A program made the translations under genes and the position numbers. From the NCBI RefSeq assembly GCF_900103645.1, contig NZ_FNHP01000003.1, positions 411,772 to 475,771 on the forward strand: a stretch of 64,000 bases of DNA, given 5' to 3'. The notes under the pieces are model-generated. The model was given only the letters and a program-made list of their open reading frames with translations, did not search any database and had not been told where the DNA came from. Position 1 is the stretch's first letter; every line of letters starts with the position of its first letter. Positions 1 through 7,593 of this stretch are shown here, in pieces. The stretch is from Oryzisolibacter propanilivorax. Lineage in GTDB: Bacteria; Pseudomonadota; Gammaproteobacteria; Burkholderiales; Burkholderiaceae_C.

Positions 1-544
1 CTGGATACACACTCAACGCATGGTCCCCTCCCGGCAACACCACCTGCCGCGCCTGCGGATACCTCTCCACCATCTCCCGCCAGTCCAGCACCTCATCCCC
101 CTGCATTGCCAGCAGCAACTCCGCCCCGCCCGGCGCCTGCCCGCGCACGTCCCACGCCCGCAGCTCGTCGATGTACTCGGCGCGAAAGAAGAACCGGGCC
201 TCGGGGTCGTGCCACGCCGTCTGCTCACCGATGTAGCGCGCCAGGTCGCGTGCCGGATCGACCGCCGGGTTCAGCAGCACGCTGGGGCAGTGCTTGGCAT
301 GCGCCACCCAGCTGGCATAAAAGCCCCCCAACGACGAGCCGATCACCGCCATGCGCCCGGCCGGCCAGTCGGCGATGCCGCGCTGCACCAGCGCCAGCGC
401 CTCGCGCGGCGACGGCGGCAGCTGCGGGCACCACCAGGTGACGCCGGGATGGCGCGCCGCCACGCGGGCGGCCGTGAGCTGTGCCTTGGCGGACAGCGGA
501 GAGGAGCGGAAACCGTGCAGGTACAGCAGATGGGTATTGGCCAT
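1..544 (-). CDS. YqiA/YcfP-family alpha/beta-hydrolase (esterase), 3' end cut by window edge
   Basis: This reading frame is open from the start codon at 544 to the window edge, so the stop codon lies outside. The product begins MANTHLLYLHGF, the usual opening of YqiA-type small esterases. It contains the nucleophile elbow GSSLGG, a later acidic segment GDEVLDW and a His in GGDHALS near the visible end, so the Ser-Asp-His triad is probably complete. The family hydrolyses short acyl esters; the physiological substrate is unknown. An in-frame ATG at 553 is possible, but a GACAAT hexamer 7 nt upstream of the 544 ATG favours the latter as a leaderless start. It is divergent from rodA. Confidence 0.8.
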   Translation of the reverse strand, partial: MANTHLLYLHGFRSSPLSAKAQLTAARVAARHPGVTWWCPQLPPSPREALALVQRGIADWPAGRMAVIGSSLGGFYASWVAHAKHCPSVLLNPAVDPARDLARYIGEQTAWHDPEARFFFRAEYIDELRAWDVRGQAPGGAELLLAMQGDEVLDWREMVERYPQARQVVLPGGDHALSVYP

Positions 545-551
545 GCGCGCC

Positions 552-579
552 ATTGTCGGACGGGCGCGGCCCGGATAAT
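552..579. promoter_or_regulatory. Compact divergent promoter region of yqiA-like gene and rodA
   Basis: Only 44 bp separate the two divergent start codons. On the plus strand GATAAT (574-579) lies 9 nt before the rodA ATG, with TTGTCG (553-558) as a possible -35 at 15-bp spacing. On the minus strand GACAAT (complement of 552-557) lies 7 nt before the esterase ATG. The -35 of one would overlap the -10 of the other, and both mRNAs would have almost no 5' leader. This is inferred from consensus only. Confidence 0.4.
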
Positions 580-588
580 CGCCGCCCC

Positions 589-1788
589 ATGGCGACCACC
601 TCCGGCAGCAGCGCATCCCCTTTTCAGTCCCCGACCCTCGCCCAGCGCATCCTGCCGCTGCTGCGCGGCTTCGACTGGCCGCTGATCGCCATCCTGCTGG
701 TGCTGGCCGGCATCGGCCTGGTGGCGATGTACTCGGCCGGCTTCGACCACGGCACGCGCTTCGCTGACCACGGGCGCAACATGTTGCTGGCCGCCGGCAT
801 CCTGTTCGTGGTGGCGCAGGTGCCGCCGCAGCGGCTGATGAGCCTGGCGCTGCCGCTCTACACCCTGGGCGTGGCGCTCTTGGTGGCGGTGGCGCTGTTC
901 GGCATCACCAAGAAGGGCGCGCAGCGCTGGATCAACGTCGGCGTGGTGGTCCAGCCCAGCGAGCTGATGAAGATCGCCATGCCGCTACTGCTGGCCTGGT
1001 GGTTTCAAAAACGCGAGGGCCAGCTGCGCGCCGTGGACTTCGTCATCGCCGCGGCGATGCTGGCGCTGCCCGTCGGGCTGATCATGAAGCAGCCCGACCT
1101 GGGCACGGCGCTGCTGGTGCTGGCCGCCGGGCTGTCGGTGATCTTCTTCGCCGGCCTACCCTGGAAGCTGGTGGTGCCGCCGGTGCTGCTGGCCGCCGTG
1201 GGCATCGGCATGGTGGTGTGGTTCGAGCCGCAGATCTGCGCCGACGGCGTGCGCTGGCCGGTGCTGCACAACTACCAGCAGCAGCGCATCTGCACGCTGC
1301 TGGACCCCACGCGCGACCCGCTGGGCAAAGGCTTTCACATCATCCAAGGGATGATCGCCATCGGCTCGGGCGGGCTGTGGGGCAAGGGCTTCATGGCCGG
1401 CACGCAGACGCACCTGGAGTTCATCCCCGAGCGCACCACCGACTTCATCTTCGCTGCCTATTCCGAAGAATTCGGCCTGGTGGGCAACCTGACCCTCATC
1501 ACCTGCTACCTGCTGCTGGTCTGGCGCGGGCTGGCCATCGCGGCGCAGGCGGGCACGCTGTTCGGGCGGCTGATGGCGGCCGGGGTGTCGATGATCTTCT
1601 TCGCCTACGCGTTCGTGAACATGGGCATGGTCAGCGGCCTGCTGCCGGTGGTGGGGGTGCCGCTGCCCTTCATCAGCTACGGCGGCACGGCCATGGCCAC
1701 GCTGGGGCTGGCGCTGGGCGTGCTGATGTCGGTGGCGCGCGCGCAGCATGCGCCGGACGAGCAGCACTGGAGGCCCGAACGTCCCTGA
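589..1788 (+). CDS. rodA: Rod-shape peptidoglycan polymerase RodA (SEDS family)
   Basis: This 399-aa SEDS-family integral membrane glycosyltransferase polymerises lipid II during lateral wall elongation, in partnership with PBP2. The sequence has about ten hydrophobic segments, the family's QPDLGT segment near residue 167, and a C-terminal FISYGG segment typical of RodA/FtsW. The frame stays open further upstream, but residues before the ATG at 589 do not resemble the family, and a GATAAT box lies just upstream. rodA usually follows mrdA (PBP2) in this group; the gene before it here is instead a divergent esterase. A second SEDS protein, FtsW, is encoded in the cell-division cluster of this window. 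Confidence 0.95.
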   Translation: MATTSGSSASPFQSPTLAQRILPLLRGFDWPLIAILLVLAGIGLVAMYSAGFDHGTRFADHGRNMLLAAGILFVVAQVPPQRLMSLALPLYTLGVALLVAVALFGITKKGAQRWINVGVVVQPSELMKIAMPLLLAWWFQKREGQLRAVDFVIAAAMLALPVGLIMKQPDLGTALLVLAAGLSVIFFAGLPWKLVVPPVLLAAVGIGMVVWFEPQICADGVRWPVLHNYQQQRICTLLDPTRDPLGKGFHIIQGMIAIGSGGLWGKGFMAGTQTHLEFIPERTTDFIFAAYSEEFGLVGNLTLITCYLLLVWRGLAIAAQAGTLFGRLMAAGVSMIFFAYAFVNMGMVSGLLPVVGVPLPFISYGGTAMATLGLALGVLMSVARAQHAPDEQHWRPERP

Positions 1789-1852
1789 AACCGTGCGTTT
1801 CGCGCTGCCCCTGGCGCTGCAGGGGACGCAGGGCGCTGCCTACAATCCGCGC

Positions 1853-3313
1853 ATGATTTCCCGCGAACCGACCATCGAGCGCCTGGCTGTGGCGCGCGAG
1901 CTGCTGCTCACCCCCTTCGGCCTGGACGAGACGCACCTGGCGCGCGCGCTGGCGCACATCCGCGCGCACCAGGTCGACGACGCCGACCTGTACTTCCAGT
2001 ACACGCGCCACGAGGGCTGGAGCCTGGAGGAAGGGATCGTCAAGACTGGCTCGTTCTCCATCGACCAGGGCGTGGGCGTGCGCGCGGTGAGCGGCGAGAA
2101 GACGGCGTTCGCCTATTCCGACGACATCTCCGAGGCCTCGCTGCTGGACGCGGCCGGCACGGTGCGCGCCATCGCCGCCGCCGGCCAGGGCGGGCGCCGG
2201 CGCGTGCCGGGGCAGAAAATCGCCCAGAGCCGCTCGCTGTACCCGCACCTGGACCCGATCGCCTCGATGGACAGCACCGCCAAGGTGCAGCTGCTGGAGC
2301 GCGCCGAGCAGCGCGCCCGCGCCAAGGACCCACGCGTGGCGCAGGTCATGGCGGGCCTGGCCAGCGAGTACGACGTGGTGCTGGTGGCGCGCGCCGACGG
2401 CACCCTGGCGGCCGACGTGCGCCCGCTGGTGCGCCTGTCGATCACCGTGATCGCCGAACACAACGGCCGGCGCGAGGTCGGCTCCTCGGGCGGCGGCGGG
2501 CGCTTCGGCCTGGCGTACTTCACCGACGCGCAGATCGGCCAGTACGTGGACGAGGCGGTGAACGCGGCGCTGACGAATCTGGACTCGCGCCCGGCGCCGG
2601 CCGGCGAGATGACCGTGGTACTCGGCCCGGGCTGGCCCGGCGTGCTGCTGCACGAGGCCGTCGGCCACGGCCTGGAGGGCGACTTCAACCGCAAGGGCTC
2701 GTCGGCCTTCAGCGGCCTGATCGGCGAGCGTGTGGCGGCCAAGGGCGTCACCGTGCTGGACGACGGCACCATGGCGGACCGGCGCGGCTCGCTGAACGTG
2801 GACGACGAGGGCCACGCCACGCAAAAGAACGTGCTGATCGAGGACGGCATCCTCAAGGGCTATATCCAGGACAGCCTGAACGCGCGCCTGATGGGCGTGG
2901 CGCCCACGGGCAACGGCCGGCGCGAGAGCTACGCGCACATCCCCATGCCGCGCATGACCAACACCTACATGCTGGGCGGTGACCGCGACCCGCAGGAGAT
3001 CGTCGCCAGCATCAAGAAGGGCCTGTACGCCACCAATTTCGGCGGCGGGCAGGTGGACATCACCAGCGGCAAGTTCGTGTTTTCGGCCAGCGAGGCCTTC
3101 TGGGTGGAAAACGGCCGCATCCAGTACCCGGTCAAGGGCGCGACCATCATCGGCAGCGGCCCGCAGTCGCTGAAGAAGGTGACCATGATCGGCAACGACC
3201 TGAAGCTGGACAGCGGCGTGGGCACCTGCGGCAAGGAAGGCCAGAGCGTGCCGGTGGGCGTGGGCCAGCCGACCATGCGCATCGAAGGCCTGACGGTGGG
3301 CGGCACCGCCTGA
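1853..3313 (+). CDS. tldD: Metalloprotease TldD
   Basis: This 486-aa member of the TldD/PmbA zinc protease family normally acts in the cytoplasm as a TldD/TldE heterodimer degrading unstructured peptides. The zinc-binding HEAVGH (residues 267-272) fits HExxxH, and the third-ligand Cys sits in GTCGKEGQ (Cys459), as in characterised TldD. A longer in-frame start exists upstream, but MISREPTIERL at 1853 is the family-like N-terminus. TACAAT lies about 7 nt before this ATG, so the transcript may be leaderless. No tldE/pmbA partner is in the window. Confidence 0.95.
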   Translation: MISREPTIERLAVARELLLTPFGLDETHLARALAHIRAHQVDDADLYFQYTRHEGWSLEEGIVKTGSFSIDQGVGVRAVSGEKTAFAYSDDISEASLLDAAGTVRAIAAAGQGGRRRVPGQKIAQSRSLYPHLDPIASMDSTAKVQLLERAEQRARAKDPRVAQVMAGLASEYDVVLVARADGTLAADVRPLVRLSITVIAEHNGRREVGSSGGGGRFGLAYFTDAQIGQYVDEAVNAALTNLDSRPAPAGEMTVVLGPGWPGVLLHEAVGHGLEGDFNRKGSSAFSGLIGERVAAKGVTVLDDGTMADRRGSLNVDDEGHATQKNVLIEDGILKGYIQDSLNARLMGVAPTGNGRRESYAHIPMPRMTNTYMLGGDRDPQEIVASIKKGLYATNFGGGQVDITSGKFVFSASEAFWVENGRIQYPVKGATIIGSGPQSLKKVTMIGNDLKLDSGVGTCGKEGQSVPVGVGQPTMRIEGLTVGGTA

Positions 3314-3356
3314 GGCCGCCGGCGGGCACCGCGCCTGGAGCCAGTCCCGCTGTCTC

Positions 3357-3932
3357 ATGCCGCCGCGCAGCCCTGCTTCATCCTCCTTGCTCGGCGGCCT
3401 GCACACCGGCTCGCTCTACGGGCTGGAACAGCGCATCACGCGCTTTCTGTGGCAGGACGCGCACAACCCCGACACCCGCGCCCTGCGCGCCGGCTTGCTG
3501 GCGCTGTCGGCGCAGCTAGAGCGCACCACCCAGGTGCGGCGCGAGCCAGGCGCGGTCGGCGCCATCACGCGACAGGCGATGCAACTGGCGCAGCAACTGC
3601 GCCAGCACCAGCTGCTGCTCACCGGCATGGCCTCGGCCTGGCATGACCTGTATGAATTTGGCGCCTACCAGCAGGCGGTGACGGCCCTGCGCGCCGCGCT
3701 GCAGCGCTGGCGCGACGCCCTGGACCGGCTGGAGGAAGCCGAGCAGCAATGCTTTGCCGACTTCGAGCGCCTGGCCTGGCGCACCCTGGGCGAGGCCCTG
3801 CTGCTGCTCGATCTGTACCAGCAGCACGGTGCCGGCGCCCCGCGCTCGCTGCCGCTTTCGGCGCCGATGCGGCCGGCGCGCGTGCCGTTGCTGGCACGCC
3901 TGCGTGCCTGGCTGGTCCGCGGCCGGCTGTAG
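3357..3932 (+). CDS. Hypothetical helical protein
   Basis: This 191-aa protein was not recognised. Residues from about 15 to 160 look wholly alpha-helical, with many Leu, Ala, Arg and Gln and heptad-like runs around residues 100-145, so a helical bundle or coiled coil is plausible. The C-terminal 30 residues are basic (Pro/Arg-rich). There is no signal peptide or clear membrane segment. It starts 43 bp after tldD on the same strand and could be cotranscribed. No good Shine-Dalgarno precedes the ATG, so the start is uncertain. Codon bias matches the neighbours. Confidence 0.6.
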   Translation: MPPRSPASSSLLGGLHTGSLYGLEQRITRFLWQDAHNPDTRALRAGLLALSAQLERTTQVRREPGAVGAITRQAMQLAQQLRQHQLLLTGMASAWHDLYEFGAYQQAVTALRAALQRWRDALDRLEEAEQQCFADFERLAWRTLGEALLLLDLYQQHGAGAPRSLPLSAPMRPARVPLLARLRAWLVRGRL

Positions 3933-3955
3933 CGGCATGGCAACGCCGCCCCATG

Positions 3956-3982
3956 TTGCACTGCGGCAAAGCGTGCTACATT
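3956..3982 (+). promoter_or_regulatory. Promoter of the DAHP synthase attenuator
   Basis: TTGCAC (3956-3961) and TACATT (3977-3982) are spaced by 15 bp. The expected start point, about 7 nt downstream, coincides with the ATG of the leader peptide at 3990, so the leader would be translated from a leaderless mRNA. Assigned from consensus and position only. Confidence 0.5.
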
Positions 3983-3989
3983 GGCCCGC

Positions 3990-4049
3990 ATGACCCGCCG
4001 CGTTGCGCCCTTTTTCTTTTACTTTTGGTTCTCTTCCCCAGGCGGATAG
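3990..4049 (+). CDS. Aromatic leader peptide (attenuator peptide) of the DAHP synthase gene
   Basis: This 19-codon reading frame encodes MTRRVAPFFFYFWFSSPGG. Seven consecutive codons (4011-4031) are Phe-Phe-Phe-Tyr-Phe-Trp-Phe, i.e. all three aromatic amino acids that end the pathway begun by the downstream enzyme. Such codon runs are the signature of ribosome-mediated attenuation leader peptides (as in pheL and trpL). The stop codon at 4047-4049 lies inside the proposed antiterminator arm and an intrinsic terminator follows 40 nt later. The peptide itself is probably a sensor with no other function. Confidence 0.8.
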   Translation: MTRRVAPFFFYFWFSSPGG

Positions 4050-4125
4050 AGAGGCACACGCGCACCCGCACCCCCACAGACCTCCCGAAAACCGCCGAAG
4101 CTGACGCAGCCCGGCGGTTTTTTTT
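4041..4125 (+). terminator. Transcription attenuator: terminator with competing antiterminator
   Basis: Terminator: AAAACCGCCG (4088-4097) pairs perfectly with CGGCGGTTTT (4112-4121); the 14-nt loop can add a GCTG/CAGC helix, and a run of eight T follows (4118-4125). Antiterminator: GGCGG (4041-4045) and GAGAGG (4049-4054) can pair with CCGCC (4092-4096) and CCTCCC (4081-4086), sequestering the 5' arm of the terminator. A ribosome stalled on the aromatic codons would leave 4041-4054 free, giving antitermination. A ribosome reaching the TAG at 4047 would cover it, giving termination. The pairings are visible in the sequence; the mechanism is inferred. Confidence 0.8.
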
Positions 4126-4180
4126 GGCCCGTTTTTCTTCCCTCCGCCCTTCCTTCTTCTTCCTTCACGAGAGCCCCGCC

Positions 4181-5305
4181 ATGAACGCCCGCATTCCCAC
4201 GCCCGACACCTGGTATCCGTCCGTCGAGAAAACCAGCCAGACCGACGACCAACGCATCCAGGACATCACCGTGCTCCCGCCTCCCGACCATCTGATCCGT
4301 TTCTTCCCCATCCGGGGCTCCGAAGTCGAGACACTCATCGCCAGCACGCGCCGCAACATCCAGCGCATCATGGCCGGCCAGGACGACCGGCTGCTGGTGG
4401 TCATCGGACCGTGCTCGATCCACAACCCGCAGGCGGCGCTGGACTATGCCCGGCGCCTGCAGGCGGTGCGCGCGCAGTACGCCGGCGACCTGGAGGTCGT
4501 GATGCGCGTGTACTTCGAGAAGCCGCGCACCACCGTGGGCTGGAAGGGCCTGATCAACGACCCCTACCTGGACGGCAGCTACCGCATCGACGAGGGCCTG
4601 CGCATCGCGCGCCAGTTGCTGATCGACATCAACCGCCTGGGCGTGCCGGCCGGCAGCGAGTTCCTGGACGTGATCAGCCCGCAGTACATCGGCGACCTGA
4701 TCAGCTGGGGCGCCATCGGCGCGCGCACCACCGAAAGCCAGGTGCACCGCGAGCTGGCCTCGGGCATCTCCGCGCCCATCGGCTTCAAGAACGGCACCGA
4801 CGGCAACATCCGCATCGCCACTGACGCCATCCAGTCGGCCAGCCGCGGGCACCATTTCCTGTCGGTGCACAAGAACGGCCAGGTGGCCATCGTGCACACC
4901 GCCGGCAACCGCGACTGCCACGTCATCCTGCGCGGCGGCAAGGCGCCCAACTACGACGCGGACAGCGTGCAGGCGGCCTGCGCCGATCTGCACAAGGCCG
5001 GCCTGCACCCGTCGCTGATGGTCGACTGCAGCCACGCCAACAGCAGCAAGCAGCACGAGAAGCAGCGCGACGTGGCACGCGACATCGCCGGGCAGATTGC
5101 CGGCGGCTCGATGAGCGTCTTCGGCGTGATGGTCGAGAGCCACCTGGTGGGCGGCGCGCAGAAGTTCACCCCCGGCCAGGACGACGCGCGCACGCTGGAA
5201 TACGGCAAGAGCATCACCGACGCCTGCCTGGGCTGGGACGACTCGGTGGCGCTGCTGGACGAGCTGGCCGCCGCCGTGCGCACGCGCCGCGCGGCGGTGC
5301 AATAA
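4181..5305 (+). CDS. aroG: 3-deoxy-7-phosphoheptulonate (DAHP) synthase, class I
   Basis: This 374-aa enzyme condenses phosphoenolpyruvate and erythrose 4-phosphate, the first step of the shikimate pathway to Phe, Tyr and Trp. It carries the family motifs GPCSIHN near residue 80, GIGARTTESQ-type loop (IGARTTESQ) and VDCSHANSSK, which include metal-binding and PEP-binding residues of class I-alpha enzymes (AroF/AroG/AroH). Which feedback inhibitor it senses cannot be read directly; the leader peptide senses all three aromatic residues. Start chosen at the ATG followed by MNARIPTPDTW; the open frame extends upstream through the leader region but is not protein-like there. The symbol aroG is by similarity to the class. 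Confidence 0.93.
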   Translation: MNARIPTPDTWYPSVEKTSQTDDQRIQDITVLPPPDHLIRFFPIRGSEVETLIASTRRNIQRIMAGQDDRLLVVIGPCSIHNPQAALDYARRLQAVRAQYAGDLEVVMRVYFEKPRTTVGWKGLINDPYLDGSYRIDEGLRIARQLLIDINRLGVPAGSEFLDVISPQYIGDLISWGAIGARTTESQVHRELASGISAPIGFKNGTDGNIRIATDAIQSASRGHHFLSVHKNGQVAIVHTAGNRDCHVILRGGKAPNYDADSVQAACADLHKAGLHPSLMVDCSHANSSKQHEKQRDVARDIAGQIAGGSMSVFGVMVESHLVGGAQKFTPGQDDARTLEYGKSITDACLGWDDSVALLDELAAAVRTRRAAVQ

Positions 5306-5351
5306 GCTCGGCCCTTTCATTCCCTGCAGCGCAGGAGAAAGGCCGACCGCC

Positions 5352-5663
5352 ATGCACAGCGAAGTCTTCGTCACCCTCACCCCCGGCGCCGAGCTGCGCC
5401 TGGACCTGCAAGGCGCCGCGCCGCTGGAGCACGAGCAGGCACGCCGCTGGCTGGACAACGAGTTCCTGCGCCTGGAGTGCGAGCCGCTGCGCGCCAGCGG
5501 CAAGGTGCTGCTGGCCGACAAGGTGCTGGTGGTCGCGCAGGCGGCCGGCGCGCGGCAGTTCGCCGACGCCGCCTGGGCGCAGCAGTTCGCACGCGCCACG
5601 GTCGCGGCGCTGTCGCGCCCGGTGGTGCGCGTGGACGTGCCGGCGATGGCCGTGAGCTTCTGA
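5352..5663 (+). CDS. Small conserved-looking hypothetical protein
   Basis: This 103-aa soluble protein was not recognised. It has a beta-rich N-terminus, a central amphipathic segment and no Cys cluster, signal peptide or membrane helix. An AGGAGAAAGG ribosome binding site lies well placed upstream of the ATG at 5352. It begins 46 bp after the DAHP synthase gene on the same strand, so it is probably cotranscribed and under the same attenuator. No function is assigned. Confidence 0.65.
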   Translation: MHSEVFVTLTPGAELRLDLQGAAPLEHEQARRWLDNEFLRLECEPLRASGKVLLADKVLVVAQAAGARQFADAAWAQQFARATVAALSRPVVRVDVPAMAVSF

Positions 5664-5722
5664 GCACACGCCGCCGCGGGGCCGCGCGTGCCCTGCGCGG
5701 GTGCCGCCTGCGCCGCGGCGCT

Positions 5723-7456
5723 TCAGGCCACGCGCGCCGCCACCTGCCCCGCGCTCAGCAACTGGCCGGGTTCGGCCAGGCACTGCAGCGTGCCGGCCAC
5801 CGGGGCGTGCAGCGTGGTCTCCATCTTCATCGCCTCCATCACGCCAATGGCCTCGCCGGCCTGCACCGCGTCGCCGCTGTGGCGCTGCCAGGCGACCAGG
5901 GTGCCGGTCAGCGGCGCGGCCACATCGCCGGGCGCGGCCGTGGGCGCGGCGGGCGTCGGGGCGGCGGCTGATGCCGGCGCGCCGCCCAGCTGCGCCAGCG
6001 CCAGGCCGGCGGGTAGCCCCAGGCGCACGCGCCGGCCGTCGATCTCGATGAAGGTGCGCAGCAGCGCGCCGCCCTCCTGCCCGTCCGGGCGCGGCGCGGG
6101 CTCGAAGCTGGCCTGCATCTCGGTTTCGATCCAGCGCGTGTGCACGCCGAAAACCTCCTCGCCGGCGAAGGCCGGATCCTCGACCACCGCGCGGTGGAAC
6201 GGCAGCACGCTGGCCACGCCCTCGATCCCGAACTCGGCCAGCGCGCGGCGCGCCCGCGCCAGCGCCTGCGCGCGCGTGGCGCCGGTGACGACCAGCTTGG
6301 CCAGCAGCGAGTCGAAGCTGCCCGGCACGCTGCTGCCCGCAGCCACGCCGCTGTCCACGCGCACGCCCGGGCCGGACGGCGCGTCGAAGCGGGTGATGCG
6401 CCCCGGGCTCGGCAGGTAGCCGCGCCCCGGGTCCTCGGCGTTGATGCGGAATTCCAGGCTGTGCCCGCGCGGCGCCGGCGTCTCGGTGAACGACAGCGGC
6501 AGGCCGTCGGCGATGCGCAGCTGCTCCAGCACCAGGTCCACGCCGGCGGTCTCCTCGGTCACCGGGTGCTCGACCTGCAGCCGGGTGTTGACCTCCAGGA
6601 ACGAGATCTGCCCGCCCCGGCCCAGCAAGAACTCCACCGTGCCGGCGCTGATGTAGCCGGCGGCGGCGCAGATGTCGCGGGCGGCGCGGTGGATGTGGTC
6701 GCGCTGCGCATCGGTGAGAAACGGCGCCGGGGCTTCCTCCACCAGCTTCTGGTTGCGCCGCTGCAGCGAGCAGTCGCGCGTGCCGACCACGACCACCCGG
6801 CCGTGCTGGTCGGCGATGACCTGGGCCTCGATGTGGCGCGGCCGGTCCAGGAACTGCTCCAGGAAACATTCGCCGCGCCCGAAGGCCGCCGTCGCCTCGC
6901 GCACCGCGGATTCGTACAGCTCGGCCACCTCGTCCATCTGCCAGGCCACTTTCAGGCCGCGCCCGCCGCCGCCGTGCGCGGCCTTGATGGCCACCGGCAG
7001 GCCGTGTTGCTCGGCAAAGGCCAGCACCTCGGCGGCGCTCTCCACCGGCCCTTCGGTGCCGGCCACCAGCGGCGCGCCCACCTGCGCGGCGATGCGACGC
7101 GCGGCCACCTTGTCGCCCAGCGCCTCGATGGTCTCGGGGCGCGGGCCGATCCAGACCAGGCCCGCGGCCAGCACCGCGCCCGCGAACTCGGCGCGCTCGG
7201 ACAGGAAGCCGTAGCCGGGATGCACCGCATCGGCGCCGCTGGCGCGCGCGGCGGCGATCAGCTGGGCGATGTCCAGGTAGGTCTCGGCCGGGCGCGTGCC
7301 GGGCAGCGCATGCGCCTCGTCGGCCGCCTGCACGTGCAGGGCGTCGGCATCGGGGTCGGCATAGACGGCGACGCTGCGCACGCCGTAATCGCGGCAGGCG
7401 CGGGCGATGCGGATGGCGATCTCGCCCCGGTTGGCGATCAACACCTTGCGGATCAT
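5723..7456 (-). CDS. Biotin carboxylase fused to biotin carboxyl carrier domain (acyl/urea-carboxylase alpha-type subunit)
   Basis: This 577-aa protein begins [14 protein letters not shown], the canonical biotin carboxylase N-terminus. The ATP-grasp carboxylase domain fills about residues 1-450, with the active-site signature [19 protein letters not shown]-terminal biotinyl/lipoyl domain carries the biotinylation motif EAMKMET near residue 535. It would carboxylate its own biotin with ATP and bicarbonate. No classical carboxyltransferase is nearby. Its neighbours pxpB-pxpC are homologous to the AHS1/AHS2 carboxyltransferase domains of urea carboxylase, so the carboxyl group may be passed to a lactam or amide bound there. 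The start is TGA/ATG-coupled to a preceding mini-frame. Confidence 0.9.
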   Translation of the reverse strand: MIRKVLIANRGEIAIRIARACRDYGVRSVAVYADPDADALHVQAADEAHALPGTRPAETYLDIAQLIAAARASGADAVHPGYGFLSERAEFAGAVLAAGLVWIGPRPETIEALGDKVAARRIAAQVGAPLVAGTEGPVESAAEVLAFAEQHGLPVAIKAAHGGGGRGLKVAWQMDEVAELYESAVREATAAFGRGECFLEQFLDRPRHIEAQVIADQHGRVVVVGTRDCSLQRRNQKLVEEAPAPFLTDAQRDHIHRAARDICAAAGYISAGTVEFLLGRGGQISFLEVNTRLQVEHPVTEETAGVDLVLEQLRIADGLPLSFTETPAPRGHSLEFRINAEDPGRGYLPSPGRITRFDAPSGPGVRVDSGVAAGSSVPGSFDSLLAKLVVTGATRAQALARARRALAEFGIEGVASVLPFHRAVVEDPAFAGEEVFGVHTRWIETEMQASFEPAPRPDGQEGGALLRTFIEIDGRRVRLGLPAGLALAQLGGAPASAAAPTPAAPTAAPGDVAAPLTGTLVAWQRHSGDAVQAGEAIGVMEAMKMETTLHAPVAGTLQCLAEPGQLLSAGQVAARVA

Positions 7457-7489
7457 GCGGACCTCCTGCCTGTTGCCTGCGTCGGGGTG

Positions 7490-7593
7490 GGGGCGAGATC
7501 GCCATTGCCTGCTGCGCAGGCCCGTCGATGTACCGAAACCGGCGCTGCGCGCCGGTTTTCGCCCCGGTTGGCAATCAGAACTTTGGAAATCAT
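7490..7593 (-). pseudogene. Vestigial duplicate of the biotin carboxylase 5' end with a small hairpin element
   Basis: The ATG at 7593 overlaps the pxpB-pxpC stop codon (ATGA) and opens with [12 protein letters not shown], matching the first 12 residues of the downstream carboxylase ([12 protein letters not shown]). The resemblance then stops. The frame continues for 46 codons of unrelated sequence and ends at a TGA overlapping the real carboxylase ATG. Between the copies lies a hairpin (7536-7545 pairs with 7549-7558, loop TGC), bounded by GGGGCGA (7490-7496) and TCGCCCC (7559-7565). In addition 7490-7505 is a perfect 16-bp inverted copy of 7413-7428 inside the carboxylase gene. A partial duplication around a small palindromic insert is the likely explanation. 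Confidence 0.6.
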
